Below, piece by piece: positions 37,019-46,091 of a DNA stretch of 64,000 nt. The position numbers and the translations under genes are program-made. Within the stretch, counting starts at the first letter, position 1. Every line of letters starts with the position of its first letter. The notes under the pieces are model-generated. The model made no database searches, was not told where the DNA came from, and saw only the letters and a program-made list of their open reading frames with translations. This DNA is from Amycolatopsis orientalis DSM 40040 = KCTC 9412 (GTDB lineage Bacteria; Actinomycetota; Actinomycetes; Mycobacteriales; Pseudonocardiaceae): assembly GCF_000478275.1 (NCBI RefSeq), contig NZ_ASJB01000004.1, positions 62,001 to 126,000 of the forward strand, read 5' to 3'.

Positions 37019-39196
37019 GTGTCAACTCAGGGTCATGAAGAAGAGCTGCGGTCCGAGCGCGAATACGTCGCCGGGCTCTACGCGCGCCTGGACGCCGAAC
37101 GCGCGCGGGTGAAGGGGGAGTTCCAGGCCGCGCTCGGGGGAACCGGCGGGACGGCCATGGAGCGGGACGTCGAGGTCCGTGCGCTGGCGAGGGAGTCGCG
37201 GCGGCTGGACGTCGTGGACAACGGCTTGTGCTTCGGCAGGCTGGACAGTGTTTCGGGGGAGACCTCCCATATCGGCCGCATCGGTCTCTTCGACGAGGAG
37301 AACGACTACGAACCGGTGTTGCTCGACTGGCGGGCACCGGCGGCGCGCCCGTTCTACACCGCGACGGCGGCGACGCCGGAGAAGATGCGCCGTCGCCGCC
37401 AGTTCCACACGCACGGACGTGAGGTGCTCGGGTTCACCGACGAGGTGTTCGGCCGCCCCGGTGGTGACGCGGAGGGGGACGCGGCGCTGCTCGCGGCCGT
37501 GAACGCGCCGCGCGGGGAGGGGATGCGCGACATCGTCGCGACGATCCAGGCCGAGCAGGACGAGATCATCCGGCACGAGCACCCCGGGGTGCTGGTGATC
37601 GAGGGTGGTCCGGGTACCGGGAAGACCGTGGTGGCGCTGCACCGCGTCGCCTACCTGCTCTACACCCAGCGCGAGCGGATGGAGCGACACGGCGTGCTCG
37701 TCGTCGGGCCGAATCCGGCGTTCCTGCACCACATCGGCCGGGTCCTGCCGTCGCTGGGCGAGACCGACGTGGTGTTCATGACCACCGGCGACTTCGTCCC
37801 CGGCAAGCACGTCACCGCCGAGGACGAGCCGGAGGTGGTGCGGCTCAAGGGTTCGCTGAAGATGCTGGACGTCCTCAAGGCGGCCGTCGCGGACCGGCAG
37901 CGGCTGCCGGAGGAGCCGATGCCGATCGACCTGACCGACGTCACCGTCCGGATCGACGCCGAGACCGCGGAATGGGCCAGGGACGAGGGCCGCAAGAGCG
38001 GGCTGCCGCACAACGAGGCCCGCGCGGTGTTCACCGACATCGTCACCTACGTGCTCACCGAACGGGCGATCGCGCGGATCGGCCGGGGCTGGCTGAGCCG
38101 GGACGAACGCGACGAGTGGGAGCGGCTGCGCAAGGACCTGCTCAAGGAACTGGCGGAGAGCGAGGCGTTCACCGCCGCGCTCGACGCGCTCTGGCCGGTG
38201 CTCACGCCGGAAGCGCTGCTGGGGTCGCTCCTCGCGTCGGAGGACCGGCTGCGCGCGGCCGGTGCCGATCCGGCGTTGCTGCGCGCCGACGGCGAGGCGT
38301 GGACGGTGTCGGACATGCCGCTGCTCGACGAACTCGTCGACCTGCTCGGCCGCGACAAGACGGCGGAGAAGGCGGCTGACCGGACGGTCGCGCGGGAGAA
38401 GAAGGCCGAGGCCGAGTACGCCGAAGGTGTGCTGGACACGCTGAAGCTGGACCGCGAGGAGATGGACGAGGACATCATGCTGTCCGCGGAGAACCTCCTC
38501 TTCGCCGACGAACTCGCCGACCGGTTCGTCGAGCACGACACGCGCAGCCTGGTCGAACGCGCCTCCGCGGACCGGGACTGGACCTACCGGCACGTCGTGG
38601 TCGACGAGGCACAGGAACTGTCCGAAATGGACTGGCGGGTGCTGATGCGCCGCTGCCCCAACCGGTCGTTCACCGTGGTCGGCGATCTGGCGCAGCGCCG
38701 GTCCGAGGCCGGGGCGCGGTCGTGGGCCTCGATGCTGGAGCCCTACGTGCCGGGCCGCTGGGTCTACCGGTCGCTGACGGTGAACTACCGCACGCCCGCG
38801 GAGATCATGGCCGTCGCCGCTTCGGTGCTCGCCGAGTTCGCTCCGGATGTGCGGGCGCCGGAGTCGGTCCGCGCCAACGGGGTCCAGCCGTGGGCGCGGC
38901 AGGTCACCGGGGATTCCCTGGCCGGTGCCATCGAGGAGTTCGTCAAGGACGAAGCCGGGCGTGAAGGCACCAGCGTCGTCATCGGACCGCCCGGCGTGCC
39001 GGGGACGGTGCCCGCGTCGGAGACGAAGGGCCTCGAGTTCGACGCCGTCCTCGTCGTGGACCCGGACCGGATCCTCGCCGACGGTCCCCGTGGCGCGGCC
39101 GAGCTGTACGTCGCGCTCACCCGCGCGACGCAGCGACTCGGCGTCCTGTACCGGGAGGCTCTGCCGGAGGCGCTGAAGGACGCTTTCCCCGCATGA
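37019..39196 (+). CDS. helR: HelR-like RNA polymerase recycling ATPase (UvrD/HelD superfamily)
   Basis: A 725-residue class II HelD protein. N-terminal coiled coil (HEEELRSEREYVAGLYARLD) that enters the RNA polymerase secondary channel, Walker A GGPGTGKTV (about 195-203), a large central helical insertion instead of helicase domain 1B, Walker B DEAQE (about 528-532), and C-terminal ETKGLEFD and YVALTRATQRL motifs. HelR in Streptomyces and mycobacteria removes stalled or rifamycin-bound RNA polymerase from DNA and gives rifamycin tolerance. GTG 37019 follows GGGAG; the earlier ATG at 36941 lies inside the element-like dyad and is rejected. The C-terminal LKDAFPA and stop are encoded by a family 3 palindrome. 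Confidence 0.85.
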   Translation: MSTQGHEEELRSEREYVAGLYARLDAERARVKGEFQAALGGTGGTAMERDVEVRALARESRRLDVVDNGLCFGRLDSVSGETSHIGRIGLFDEENDYEPVLLDWRAPAARPFYTATAATPEKMRRRRQFHTHGREVLGFTDEVFGRPGGDAEGDAALLAAVNAPRGEGMRDIVATIQAEQDEIIRHEHPGVLVIEGGPGTGKTVVALHRVAYLLYTQRERMERHGVLVVGPNPAFLHHIGRVLPSLGETDVVFMTTGDFVPGKHVTAEDEPEVVRLKGSLKMLDVLKAAVADRQRLPEEPMPIDLTDVTVRIDAETAEWARDEGRKSGLPHNEARAVFTDIVTYVLTERAIARIGRGWLSRDERDEWERLRKDLLKELAESEAFTAALDALWPVLTPEALLGSLLASEDRLRAAGADPALLRADGEAWTVSDMPLLDELVDLLGRDKTAEKAADRTVAREKKAEAEYAEGVLDTLKLDREEMDEDIMLSAENLLFADELADRFVEHDTRSLVERASADRDWTYRHVVVDEAQELSEMDWRVLMRRCPNRSFTVVGDLAQRRSEAGARSWASMLEPYVPGRWVYRSLTVNYRTPAEIMAVAASVLAEFAPDVRAPESVRANGVQPWARQVTGDSLAGAIEEFVKDEAGREGTSVVIGPPGVPGTVPASETKGLEFDAVLVVDPDRILADGPRGAAELYVALTRATQRLGVLYREALPEALKDAFPA

Positions 39197-39248
39197 GACG
39201 CGACGAAAGCGTCCTTCACCGCGTCAGATGCGGTGAAGGACGCTTCAG
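39174..39248. repeat. Family 3 palindromic intergenic repeat, copy B
   Basis: Contains AAGGACGCTTTC (39176-39187) and its perfect complement GAAAGCGTCCTT (39205-39216), then a second nested arm pair TTCACCGCGTC-AGATGCGGTGAA ending GGACGCTTC. It shares ACCGCGTCxGATGCGGTGAA with copy A at 6922-7000. It covers the last nine codons and stop of helR and reaches to 5 bp before the emb stop on the other strand. Confidence 0.8.
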
Positions 39249-39252
39249 CTCA

Positions 39253-42200
39253 CTACCGGGTCGGGTCCTTGCCGTTCGGCTGCCGCGGCCCGGGACCCGG
39301 CGACCACCAGCCGGGGACGACCTTCTCGCCGTGGATGATCGTCGGCGCGATCCCCTCGGTGAACGGTTCGACCTGCAGCAGCTGTCCCCACGACTGGCTC
39401 GGCTGGCCGATCAGATAGCTGGGCACCTCGGGTTCGTCCGCGACCTCTTCGAGCCAGCCGATCGGGCCGCCGTTGGTGCTGGACGCCCAGTTCGCCTCGT
39501 CGGCCACGGCGCCGGCCGTGATCCGGTAATCCGGCATCTTCGAGATGCCGTCGTGTGAGGTCACCGGCTGCACGCACGGGTAGACGAACGACGCGGGCCA
39601 GTCGACGTACACCTGCTTGCCCGCGATCTTCTCGGTCAGCGTGGTGAACGTCGGCACGCGCGGCGCGGACGCGGCGATCCAGCCGTCCTCGGTGAGGTCG
39701 TTGTCGACGATGTTGATCCGCACGGAGGTCGTCTCGGCGGGGAGGTCGCGCAGATTGATCCGGGTGTCGTTCCAGCCGTTCGTCCCCGCGCCCGGCGGGA
39801 GCACGAACTGGCTGCGGACGACCTTCACGCCTTCGCCGGTGTTCACGCCGTAGTCCAGGCTGACCGACGTCGGCCGCCGCGCCGCGCCCGCGGTGGCGAC
39901 CACGATCTGGCCGTCCGCGGGCTTTTCGGCGAGGGCGTACCAGTCGCTGCGCAGCCGTCCGGCGCGGGTTTCGGGGTCGAGGAAGCTGCTCCACATCGGC
40001 ACTTCGTCGGGTTTGAACCCGTGCGGCGGCTCGGCAAGCGGATCCTTGTCGTCGATCGCGCGGGTGTGGAACCCGGTCTGCACGCGGCCGTTGTCCTGTT
40101 CCGGATCGGGCAGCGGCGGCGGGGTCTGCCCGGCGGGCGGCTCCTCCTTCTTCACCGGCACCGTCCGCTGTTCGGGCTGGGCCCGCAGGATGCTGGTCGC
40201 GGCGTCCCGTTCCACCATCACGTGGTCGGAGAGGTTGCAGCTCTTGCCGGACAGATGACCGAAGTTCGCGGCGCCGAGGCTGTAGGAACCGGCCTGGTTG
40301 TGGATCGCCCACGCCATGCTGACGAACTCGCCCGTGGCCATCAGACCGCAGACGACCACCAGCGAGAGCGACCCGAGCCGCAGCGACCGGCTCCGCCCCT
40401 CCTGCGGTCCCGCTGGCAGGCCCGGCCGGTGCGCGCGGACGTTCTCCACGAACGCGTAGATCCCGGCGATCGCGGCCGCGCCCAGCAGGATCGTCGACAG
40501 CGGGATCCCGCCGATCGACGGCGCCACCGCGGTCCACTGCACGCCGAGTTTCGAGACGAACCAGTAGGAGTTGGGCCCGGTCGCGGCCAGCGCGCCCACC
40601 ACGAGCAGCCCGGCCAGGAACGCCGCCCGGTTGCGCCGGGACCGCAGCACCGTCGAACTGGTGGCCAGCGCGGTCAGCGCCGCCATGGCCGCGCCGACCG
40701 CGGCGAAGGCGCCGAAGTGATGCGTCCACTTGGTCGGGGTCAGCGCGAGCAGCAGGAAGAACAGCGCGACCGTGCCGATCAGGCGACGGCTGGGGCCGAG
40801 CGCGGCGCCGGGGATCCGGCCGCGGCGCAGCAGCACCACCAGGCAGGTCCCGGTGCACAGCAACACGAGCAGCACGGGGAACCGGCGCGGCACCGAACCG
40901 TCCGGCAGGCTCTCGAAGAGCAACTGGTAGCGCGCCAGTTCCTGGAACCACGACAGGTTCGGGCCGACCTGCGTGCGGATCCGGGTCGCCTCCTGGACGG
41001 TGGCGAAGGTCTGGTCGGCGAACACCACGACCAGCACCAGCAGCCCGGCCGCGAGCACCGGCGCGAGTACCGGCAGCCAGCCGTTCTCGGCGCGCTGGCG
41101 CACCAGTTTGAACAGCGGTCGGGCGGCGACCAGGAACGGGGCGACGGCGATCAGCCCGGTCGGCGTCGCGGCCAGGGTGAACCCGGCGGCGGTGAGGCCG
41201 AGGGCCAGCGGCAGCAGGCGGCGGGTCACCAGCGCGCGCTCGACGGCGCAGATCGCCAGCAGCGAGCCCAGCGCGGCGACCGGTTCCGGCCGGACCCCGT
41301 TGTTGAACGGCATCCACCAGACCAGGAACACCGCGGCGGCGGCCCAGCCCGCGGCGCGGCTCGTCCGGACCTGGGTGCCGAGGCGGGGCATGACCTCGCG
41401 GCTGATCAGCAGCCAGCTCAGCACGCCGAGCAGGAACGACGGGAGCCGGATCCACGGCGGCACCGTGCTGACGTGCGCCATCAGCTGGTACACGTGGTAG
41501 AACCAGCCGAACGGCGCCTCGGCGACGCCGAACCAGCGGTGGTAGTTCGTCAGGTAGCCGGTCTCTTCCGCGACTCTCGACATCGTGAGGATGTAGCCGT
41601 CGTCGGAGGTGACCGGGCCGATGAAGACCCAGGCGCCGAGCGCGATGATCACCGTCGCGTCGCGGGCGGTCAGCCGCCACCAGCCGACCGGCGCCCAGCG
41701 GGGCGCGCGGCGCGCGAATCCGGAGTCCATCCGCCACACCGCGATCAGGCAGCCGATGAACGACAGCGCCGCGATCACCCCGATGATCCACTTCAGCACC
41801 GTGGGCGAGGTCTGGTAGCGGGTGTCCGGGACCACCGAGACGTGCAGGCCGTCGATCGGGTCCTTGCCGGCGTTGAGCGACGAGTAGATCCCGACCAGTC
41901 GTGGCCGGACGTCGCCCTCGGCGTGGAACACCGTGGTCTTGGCGACGGTCACCGTCATCTGGTTCGCGTCCGCCGTCAGCTTGACGTCGCAGGTGTTCTC
42001 CGGCAGCGGCTGCTGCACGATCTGCTGGCCCTGGCTGGAGGCGAGCAGCACCCCGTTGTCGATGCGCAGCTGCAGGCCGACACCCTTGCCCGCACGCGGG
42101 TCGGTGCGGCCGTCGGGCACGGTGGAGAACAGCAGCGCCGGGCCTTGCGTGCGCGCGTCCAGCGAACGGATGGTCGGGCACGGCAGATCCACGCGCAGGT

Positions 42201-42357
42201 CCTGTGCCCAGTACCCGGTCAAGGGCGCGTTGACGGAGCGGGTGTCGCCGGCCGTTGGCCAGACGACCTCCGCTGTGTCCTGCACCACCGGCAGGAAGGG
42301 GAAAGCCAACGCGCACAAGGCGGACAGCAACCCCAGCGTGACAGCGATCAGACGCAT
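39253..42357 (-). CDS. emb: Arabinosyltransferase of the EmbA/B/C family
   Basis: A 1034-residue GT-C glycosyltransferase. Short N-terminal membrane anchor, a first periplasmic Emb N domain (about 30-200), about 12 more membrane segments (200-680) with the acidic catalytic motif TSDDGYILTM near residue 251, and a large C-terminal domain with carbohydrate-binding character (about 700-1034). These enzymes add D-arabinofuranose from decaprenyl-phosphoarabinose to arabinogalactan or lipoarabinomannan and are ethambutol targets. Only one emb gene is here, and its start is 33 bp after cobK, so it may be read from the cobLMK transcript; no clear ribosome site precedes the ATG. Confidence 0.92.
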   Translation of the reverse strand: MRLIAVTLGLLSALCALAFPFLPVVQDTAEVVWPTAGDTRSVNAPLTGYWAQDLRVDLPCPTIRSLDARTQGPALLFSTVPDGRTDPRAGKGVGLQLRIDNGVLLASSQGQQIVQQPLPENTCDVKLTADANQMTVTVAKTTVFHAEGDVRPRLVGIYSSLNAGKDPIDGLHVSVVPDTRYQTSPTVLKWIIGVIAALSFIGCLIAVWRMDSGFARRAPRWAPVGWWRLTARDATVIIALGAWVFIGPVTSDDGYILTMSRVAEETGYLTNYHRWFGVAEAPFGWFYHVYQLMAHVSTVPPWIRLPSFLLGVLSWLLISREVMPRLGTQVRTSRAAGWAAAAVFLVWWMPFNNGVRPEPVAALGSLLAICAVERALVTRRLLPLALGLTAAGFTLAATPTGLIAVAPFLVAARPLFKLVRQRAENGWLPVLAPVLAAGLLVLVVVFADQTFATVQEATRIRTQVGPNLSWFQELARYQLLFESLPDGSVPRRFPVLLVLLCTGTCLVVLLRRGRIPGAALGPSRRLIGTVALFFLLLALTPTKWTHHFGAFAAVGAAMAALTALATSSTVLRSRRNRAAFLAGLLVVGALAATGPNSYWFVSKLGVQWTAVAPSIGGIPLSTILLGAAAIAGIYAFVENVRAHRPGLPAGPQEGRSRSLRLGSLSLVVVCGLMATGEFVSMAWAIHNQAGSYSLGAANFGHLSGKSCNLSDHVMVERDAATSILRAQPEQRTVPVKKEEPPAGQTPPPLPDPEQDNGRVQTGFHTRAIDDKDPLAEPPHGFKPDEVPMWSSFLDPETRAGRLRSDWYALAEKPADGQIVVATAGAARRPTSVSLDYGVNTGEGVKVVRSQFVLPPGAGTNGWNDTRINLRDLPAETTSVRINIVDNDLTEDGWIAASAPRVPTFTTLTEKIAGKQVYVDWPASFVYPCVQPVTSHDGISKMPDYRITAGAVADEANWASSTNGGPIGWLEEVADEPEVPSYLIGQPSQSWGQLLQVEPFTEGIAPTIIHGEKVVPGWWSPGPGPRQPNGKDPTR

Positions 42358-42390
42358 CGGCGCAACGCTAACGGGTCTGGTCCGAACGGC

Positions 42391-43137
42391 TTACGCAGGG
42401 CTGCCCTTGGTCGTGACACCGAGCCAGGTTAGGGCGTCACGAACGGTCGTCACGCTGGCCGTTCCGGGTCGCGGAGGCCGCCGGACGACGACCACGGGGA
42501 GGCCGATTTCGCGGGCGGCGGTGAGCTTCGCCGCGGTCATCGCGCCGCCGCTGTCCTTGGTGACGAGCACCTCGATGCCGTGCCGCTCCATCAGCGCGCG
42601 TTCCTTCTCCACCGTGTAGGGGCCCCGGTCCAGCAGGACCTCGTGCCGCCGGGGGAGCGGCACCTCGGGCGGGTCGACACAGCGGATCAGGAACCAGAGG
42701 TCGTCCAGCCCGGCGAAGGCGGCGAGCCCCTGCCGCCCGCTGGTGAGGAAGACGCGTTCGCCGAGGTCCGGGAGCAGGCGCGCGGCGTGGCCGAGGTCGT
42801 CGGCCCAGTGCCAGTTGTCGCCGGGTTCCTCGGTCCAGCCGGGTCTGGCGAGCCTGAGCAGCGGCGTGCCCGTCATGCGGGCGGCTTCGGCCGCGTTGGC
42901 GCCGATGCGCTCGGCGAAGGGGTGGGTGGCGTCGATCAGCGCGTCGACGTCGTTCTCGGTCAGCCACCGCGCGAGACCTTCCGGGCCACCGAAGCCGCCG
43001 ACGCGGACTTCGCCGTCGGGCAGTTTCGGCCGCGCGACCCGGCCCGCGAGCGACGACACGACGTGCTCGCCGCGCGCCACCAGCTCCGTCGCCAGCTCGC
43101 GGGCTTCACCGGTGCCGCCCAGGATGAGCAGCGTCAT
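42391..43137 (-). CDS. cobK: Precorrin-6A reductase
   Basis: A 248-residue NADPH enzyme reducing precorrin-6A to dihydroprecorrin-6. Family motifs LILGGTGEARELA near the N terminus, DALIDATHPFAERIGANA, and VTKDSGGAMTAAKL near the C terminus. ATG 43137 overlaps the stop of the Gfo/Idh gene by 4 bp. Part of minus-strand cobL-cobM-oxidoreductase-cobK. Confidence 0.95.
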   Translation of the reverse strand: MTLLILGGTGEARELATELVARGEHVVSSLAGRVARPKLPDGEVRVGGFGGPEGLARWLTENDVDALIDATHPFAERIGANAAEAARMTGTPLLRLARPGWTEEPGDNWHWADDLGHAARLLPDLGERVFLTSGRQGLAAFAGLDDLWFLIRCVDPPEVPLPRRHEVLLDRGPYTVEKERALMERHGIEVLVTKDSGGAMTAAKLTAAREIGLPVVVVRRPPRPGTASVTTVRDALTWLGVTTKGSPA

Positions 43138-44129
43138 CGAGCCACGGCCGCGCGCCACCGTTCCAGCGTGCGCAGGTTGGCGAGTGTCTCGGCCCAGGTG
43201 AGTTCGGGCGCCTGCCGGTCGGCGAGATGCGCGGCCACGTGGTCGGCTTCGCGAGCAAAGAGGCCTTGAGTCGCTTCGACCTCGATCACCTCGGGCTCGC
43301 CGCCCTCCGGCGTCAGGACGATCTGCGACGTCTTCGGCTTGCGCATTTCGTGGATCCACGCCGGTTTCGGCACGTACAGCTGTCCTTGCGAGCCGTAGAC
43401 GCGGATGTGGTCGTCCTGGGTCAGCTGGAAACCGCACGCCAGCTGCGCGAGGATCCCGCCGGGCAGCCGCAGCAGGCCGAACGCGACCTCGTCGACGCCG
43501 TTCTCGTCGAGCCTCGCCATCCCGAGGACCTCTTCGGGCTCGACGACGTCCTGACCGGTCGCGGCCTGCGAGACCAGCCGCGCGAGCGAAGTGCAGTAGC
43601 AGCCGACGTCGAAGATCCCGCCGCCGCCCAGCGCGGGATCGGTGAGCCGGGGAGTGGCGAAGTTGTAGCTGAAGGCGACGTCGACGGCGCGGACTTCGCC
43701 GATGGCGCCGTTGGAGATCAGTTCGGCGAGCCGCCGGATCTGCGGGTGCAGCCGGTACATGAACGCCTCCATGAGGAAGACGTCGTTGGCGCGCGCCGCT
43801 TCGATGACCTTCTCGGCTTCACTGACCGAGACCGTCAGCGGTTTCTCGCACAGGATGTGTTTCCCGGCCTCGGCCGCGCGGATCGCCCACGCGCCGTGCA
43901 GCGGATGCGGCGTCGAGATGTAGACCGCGTCGACGTCCGGATCGGCGAGCAGATCCTCGTAGGAGCCGTAGCATTTCGGGACTTCGAAGCGCGACGCGAA
44001 CTCGGCCGCCCGGTCGCCGGATCGCGCGGCGACGGCCTCCAGCGCGCCGCGCTTGCTCTCGTCGACGCCCGCCGCGAACTCGGCGGCGATGGTCCCGGCG
44101 GCCAGGAGGCCCCAGCGCAGTTCCTTCAT
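43134..44129 (-). CDS. Gfo/Idh/MocA family oxidoreductase inside the cob operon
   Basis: A 331-residue NAD(P)-dependent oxidoreductase. N-terminal Rossmann domain (LRWGLLAAGTIAAEFAAGV), the family signature CEKPLTVSVSEAEKV with the catalytic-site Lys, and a C-terminal beta-sheet domain (GGIFDVGCYCTSLAR). Such enzymes usually act on sugars or cyclitols. It has 4-bp overlaps with cobM upstream and cobK downstream, so it is co-translated with corrin-ring enzymes, though no B12 step is known to need it. Function here unknown. Confidence 0.85.
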   Translation of the reverse strand: MKELRWGLLAAGTIAAEFAAGVDESKRGALEAVAARSGDRAAEFASRFEVPKCYGSYEDLLADPDVDAVYISTPHPLHGAWAIRAAEAGKHILCEKPLTVSVSEAEKVIEAARANDVFLMEAFMYRLHPQIRRLAELISNGAIGEVRAVDVAFSYNFATPRLTDPALGGGGIFDVGCYCTSLARLVSQAATGQDVVEPEEVLGMARLDENGVDEVAFGLLRLPGGILAQLACGFQLTQDDHIRVYGSQGQLYVPKPAWIHEMRKPKTSQIVLTPEGGEPEVIEVEATQGLFAREADHVAAHLADRQAPELTWAETLANLRTLERWRAAVAR

Positions 44130-44887
44130 AACGACTCCGGTTGGTTCGCGCGATCACGGGTGGCCGAGTACAGGAAGCTGTCGGGAAACCCCTCGGCCGC
44201 GAGGACTTCGCCGACGAAGATCATCGCCGCCCTGGTGATGCCGGCTTCGCGGGACTGCGCGGCGATGGTGCCGAGGGTGCCCCGCAGCACCTGTTCGCCG
44301 GGCTGACTCGCCAGCGCCACCACGGCCGCCGGGCAGTCCGCCCGATAGAAGGGCAGCAATTCGTCGACTACTTGCTCGACGCGGTTGATCGCCAGATGCA
44401 GTGCGAGCGTGGTGCCTGTCCGCGCGAAGTTCTCCAGTGTTTCACCCGGCGGCATGGCGGTGGAACGCGCCTGCGCCCGGGTGATGACCAGGCTCTGGCC
44501 GACTTCGGGCACGGTCAGTTCGCGGCTGAGCAGCGCGGCCGCGGCGGCGAACGCGGGCACCCCGGGCGTGACGTCGTAGGGAACGCCGGCGGCGTCGAGA
44601 CGGCGCATCTGCTCGGCGACCGCGCTGTAGATCGACGGATCACCCGAGCACAGCCGCGCGATCTCGTGGCCCTTCTCATGCGCTTCGACCATGCGCTCGA
44701 CGATCGCGGGCAGAGCGAGGTTCGCGGTGTCGATGAGCACCGCGTCGCCGGGGCAGTGCTCCAGAAGCGCTGTCGGCGTCATGCTGCCTGGGTACAGGCA
44801 GGTCCCGCAGCGGCCGAGCAGGTCACGGCCTCGCACGGTGATGAGGTCGGCGGCGCCGGGGCCCGCGCCGATGAAGTGCACTGTCAA
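44126..44887 (-). CDS. cobM: Precorrin-4 C11-methyltransferase
   Basis: A 253-residue SAM-dependent methylase (VHFIGAGPGAADLITVRG, CSGDPSIYSAVAEQM, VTPGVPAFAAAAALLSRELT). TTG 44887 is preferred over a GTG 21 bases upstream because it gives the standard MTVHFIGAGPG start, is preceded by GGAG, and makes a TTGA overlap with the cobL stop, matching the style of this operon. Confidence 0.93.
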   Translation of the reverse strand: MTVHFIGAGPGAADLITVRGRDLLGRCGTCLYPGSMTPTALLEHCPGDAVLIDTANLALPAIVERMVEAHEKGHEIARLCSGDPSIYSAVAEQMRRLDAAGVPYDVTPGVPAFAAAAALLSRELTVPEVGQSLVITRAQARSTAMPPGETLENFARTGTTLALHLAINRVEQVVDELLPFYRADCPAAVVALASQPGEQVLRGTLGTIAAQSREAGITRAAMIFVGEVLAAEGFPDSFLYSATRDRANQPESL

Positions 44888-46032
44888 GGTTTGCTCCGAT
44901 AGGTCCACTGTGTCACGGCCCGCGCCGGGGTCCAGCCGGTGAATCCGCCCAGCGGCGCCGCCTGTTCGACGCCGATCCGGATCAGCTCACCACCGTGTTC
45001 GGTGTACGCGCGGGCGAGGGCCTGCTCGGATTCGAGCGTGACGCCGTGCGCGACGATCCGCGCGCCGGTCGCCAGGCAGGCGTCGAGGACACCGGGCACG
45101 GTCAGCCCGCCGCCGATGAAGATCGCTCGCGGCTCCGGCAGTCCTGCGAGCGCTTCCGGCGCGGCCCCGAGCACCACTTCGAGTTCCGGGACGCCGAGCG
45201 TGTGCGCGTTCCGGGTGATCCGCGCGCCCCGTTCCGGCGACCGCTCGATCGCGATCGCCCGGTTCAGCGGATGCGCCCTCGACCACTCGATCCCGACGCT
45301 GCCCGCGCCCGCGCCGACGTCCCACAGCAGTTCGCCGGGCGACGGCGCGAGCCTGGCCAGCGCGGACGCGCGGAGGTCGCGTTTCGTGAGCTGGCCGTCG
45401 TGCTCGAAGGCGTCGTCGGGCAGACCGGTCAGCGGCAGCGCGGGGCCGTCGGCCTCGATGGCGAACACGGTCAGCGTGCCGGGCCCGACCCGCTCGTCGG
45501 GCCCGCCGAGATCGGACAGGGCGGTGACGCGGCTCTTGCCGTAACCACGGGCTTTGAGCAGGTCGAGCAGGTCTTCGGCGTTCGCGCCGAGGACGAGGAT
45601 CTTCCGGCCGGGCGCGAGCGCGCGGCTCACCCGGCCGATCGCGCGGCCGACGACGGTGACCACCTCGGTCTCCTCCGCCGCCCAGCCGAGCTTCGCGCGG
45701 GCGAGCGTCACCGAGGAGAGCGCAGGCAGGATCTCGACGTCGTAGCCGCGCTGGACGAGCGTCGTGCCGATGCCGGACAGCAGGGGATCGCCGCTGGCCA
45801 GCACGCAGACACGGCCTTCGCGTTCGGCGAGGAAGTCGTCCAGGCCGGGAAGAAGCGGGCTCGGCCACGGTTCGCTTTTCACCCCGGCGGGCAGGTACGC
45901 GAGCTGACGCGGAGCGCCTACGACCACGTCGGCGTTCATCACCGCTTCCCTGGCCTGCGATGACAGGCCGGGCCAGCCGTCGGCCCCGATACCGACCACG
46001 GTCAGGGGTGATTTTTCGCGCACCTCGGTCAC
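44884..46032 (-). CDS. cobL: Precorrin-6Y C5,15-methyltransferase (decarboxylating)
   Basis: A 382-residue fusion of CbiE-type (about 1-200: LTVVGIGADGWPGLS, ASGDPLLSGIG) and CbiT-type (about 210-382: LLWDVGAGAGSVGIEW as SAM site) domains. It methylates C5 and C15 and removes the C12 acetate carboxyl. First gene of cobL-cobM-oxidoreductase-cobK(-emb), GTG start, 59 bp from the divergent chlID start; the gap is too short for a riboswitch. Confidence 0.95.
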   Translation of the reverse strand: MTEVREKSPLTVVGIGADGWPGLSSQAREAVMNADVVVGAPRQLAYLPAGVKSEPWPSPLLPGLDDFLAEREGRVCVLASGDPLLSGIGTTLVQRGYDVEILPALSSVTLARAKLGWAAEETEVVTVVGRAIGRVSRALAPGRKILVLGANAEDLLDLLKARGYGKSRVTALSDLGGPDERVGPGTLTVFAIEADGPALPLTGLPDDAFEHDGQLTKRDLRASALARLAPSPGELLWDVGAGAGSVGIEWSRAHPLNRAIAIERSPERGARITRNAHTLGVPELEVVLGAAPEALAGLPEPRAIFIGGGLTVPGVLDACLATGARIVAHGVTLESEQALARAYTEHGGELIRIGVEQAAPLGGFTGWTPARAVTQWTYRSKP

Positions 46033-46091
46033 GCTAGACGACGGATTTCCTATGCGATGATCGGCCAGAGGTCGTCGACGACAGGAGTGCT

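Noticed and set aside
36943..39196. helR as part of a rifamycin biosynthetic cluster
   Set aside because: No polyketide synthase, AHBA or tailoring genes lie within the window; resistance context is only inferred from the dyad.
40021..42432. 803-residue plus-strand open frame opposite emb
   Set aside because: Low-complexity Arg/Gln/Asp/His composition, antisense to a well-supported membrane enzyme.
46033..46091. Riboswitch between cobL and chlID
   Set aside because: The 59-bp gap is too short for the cobalamin aptamer and has no B12 box.
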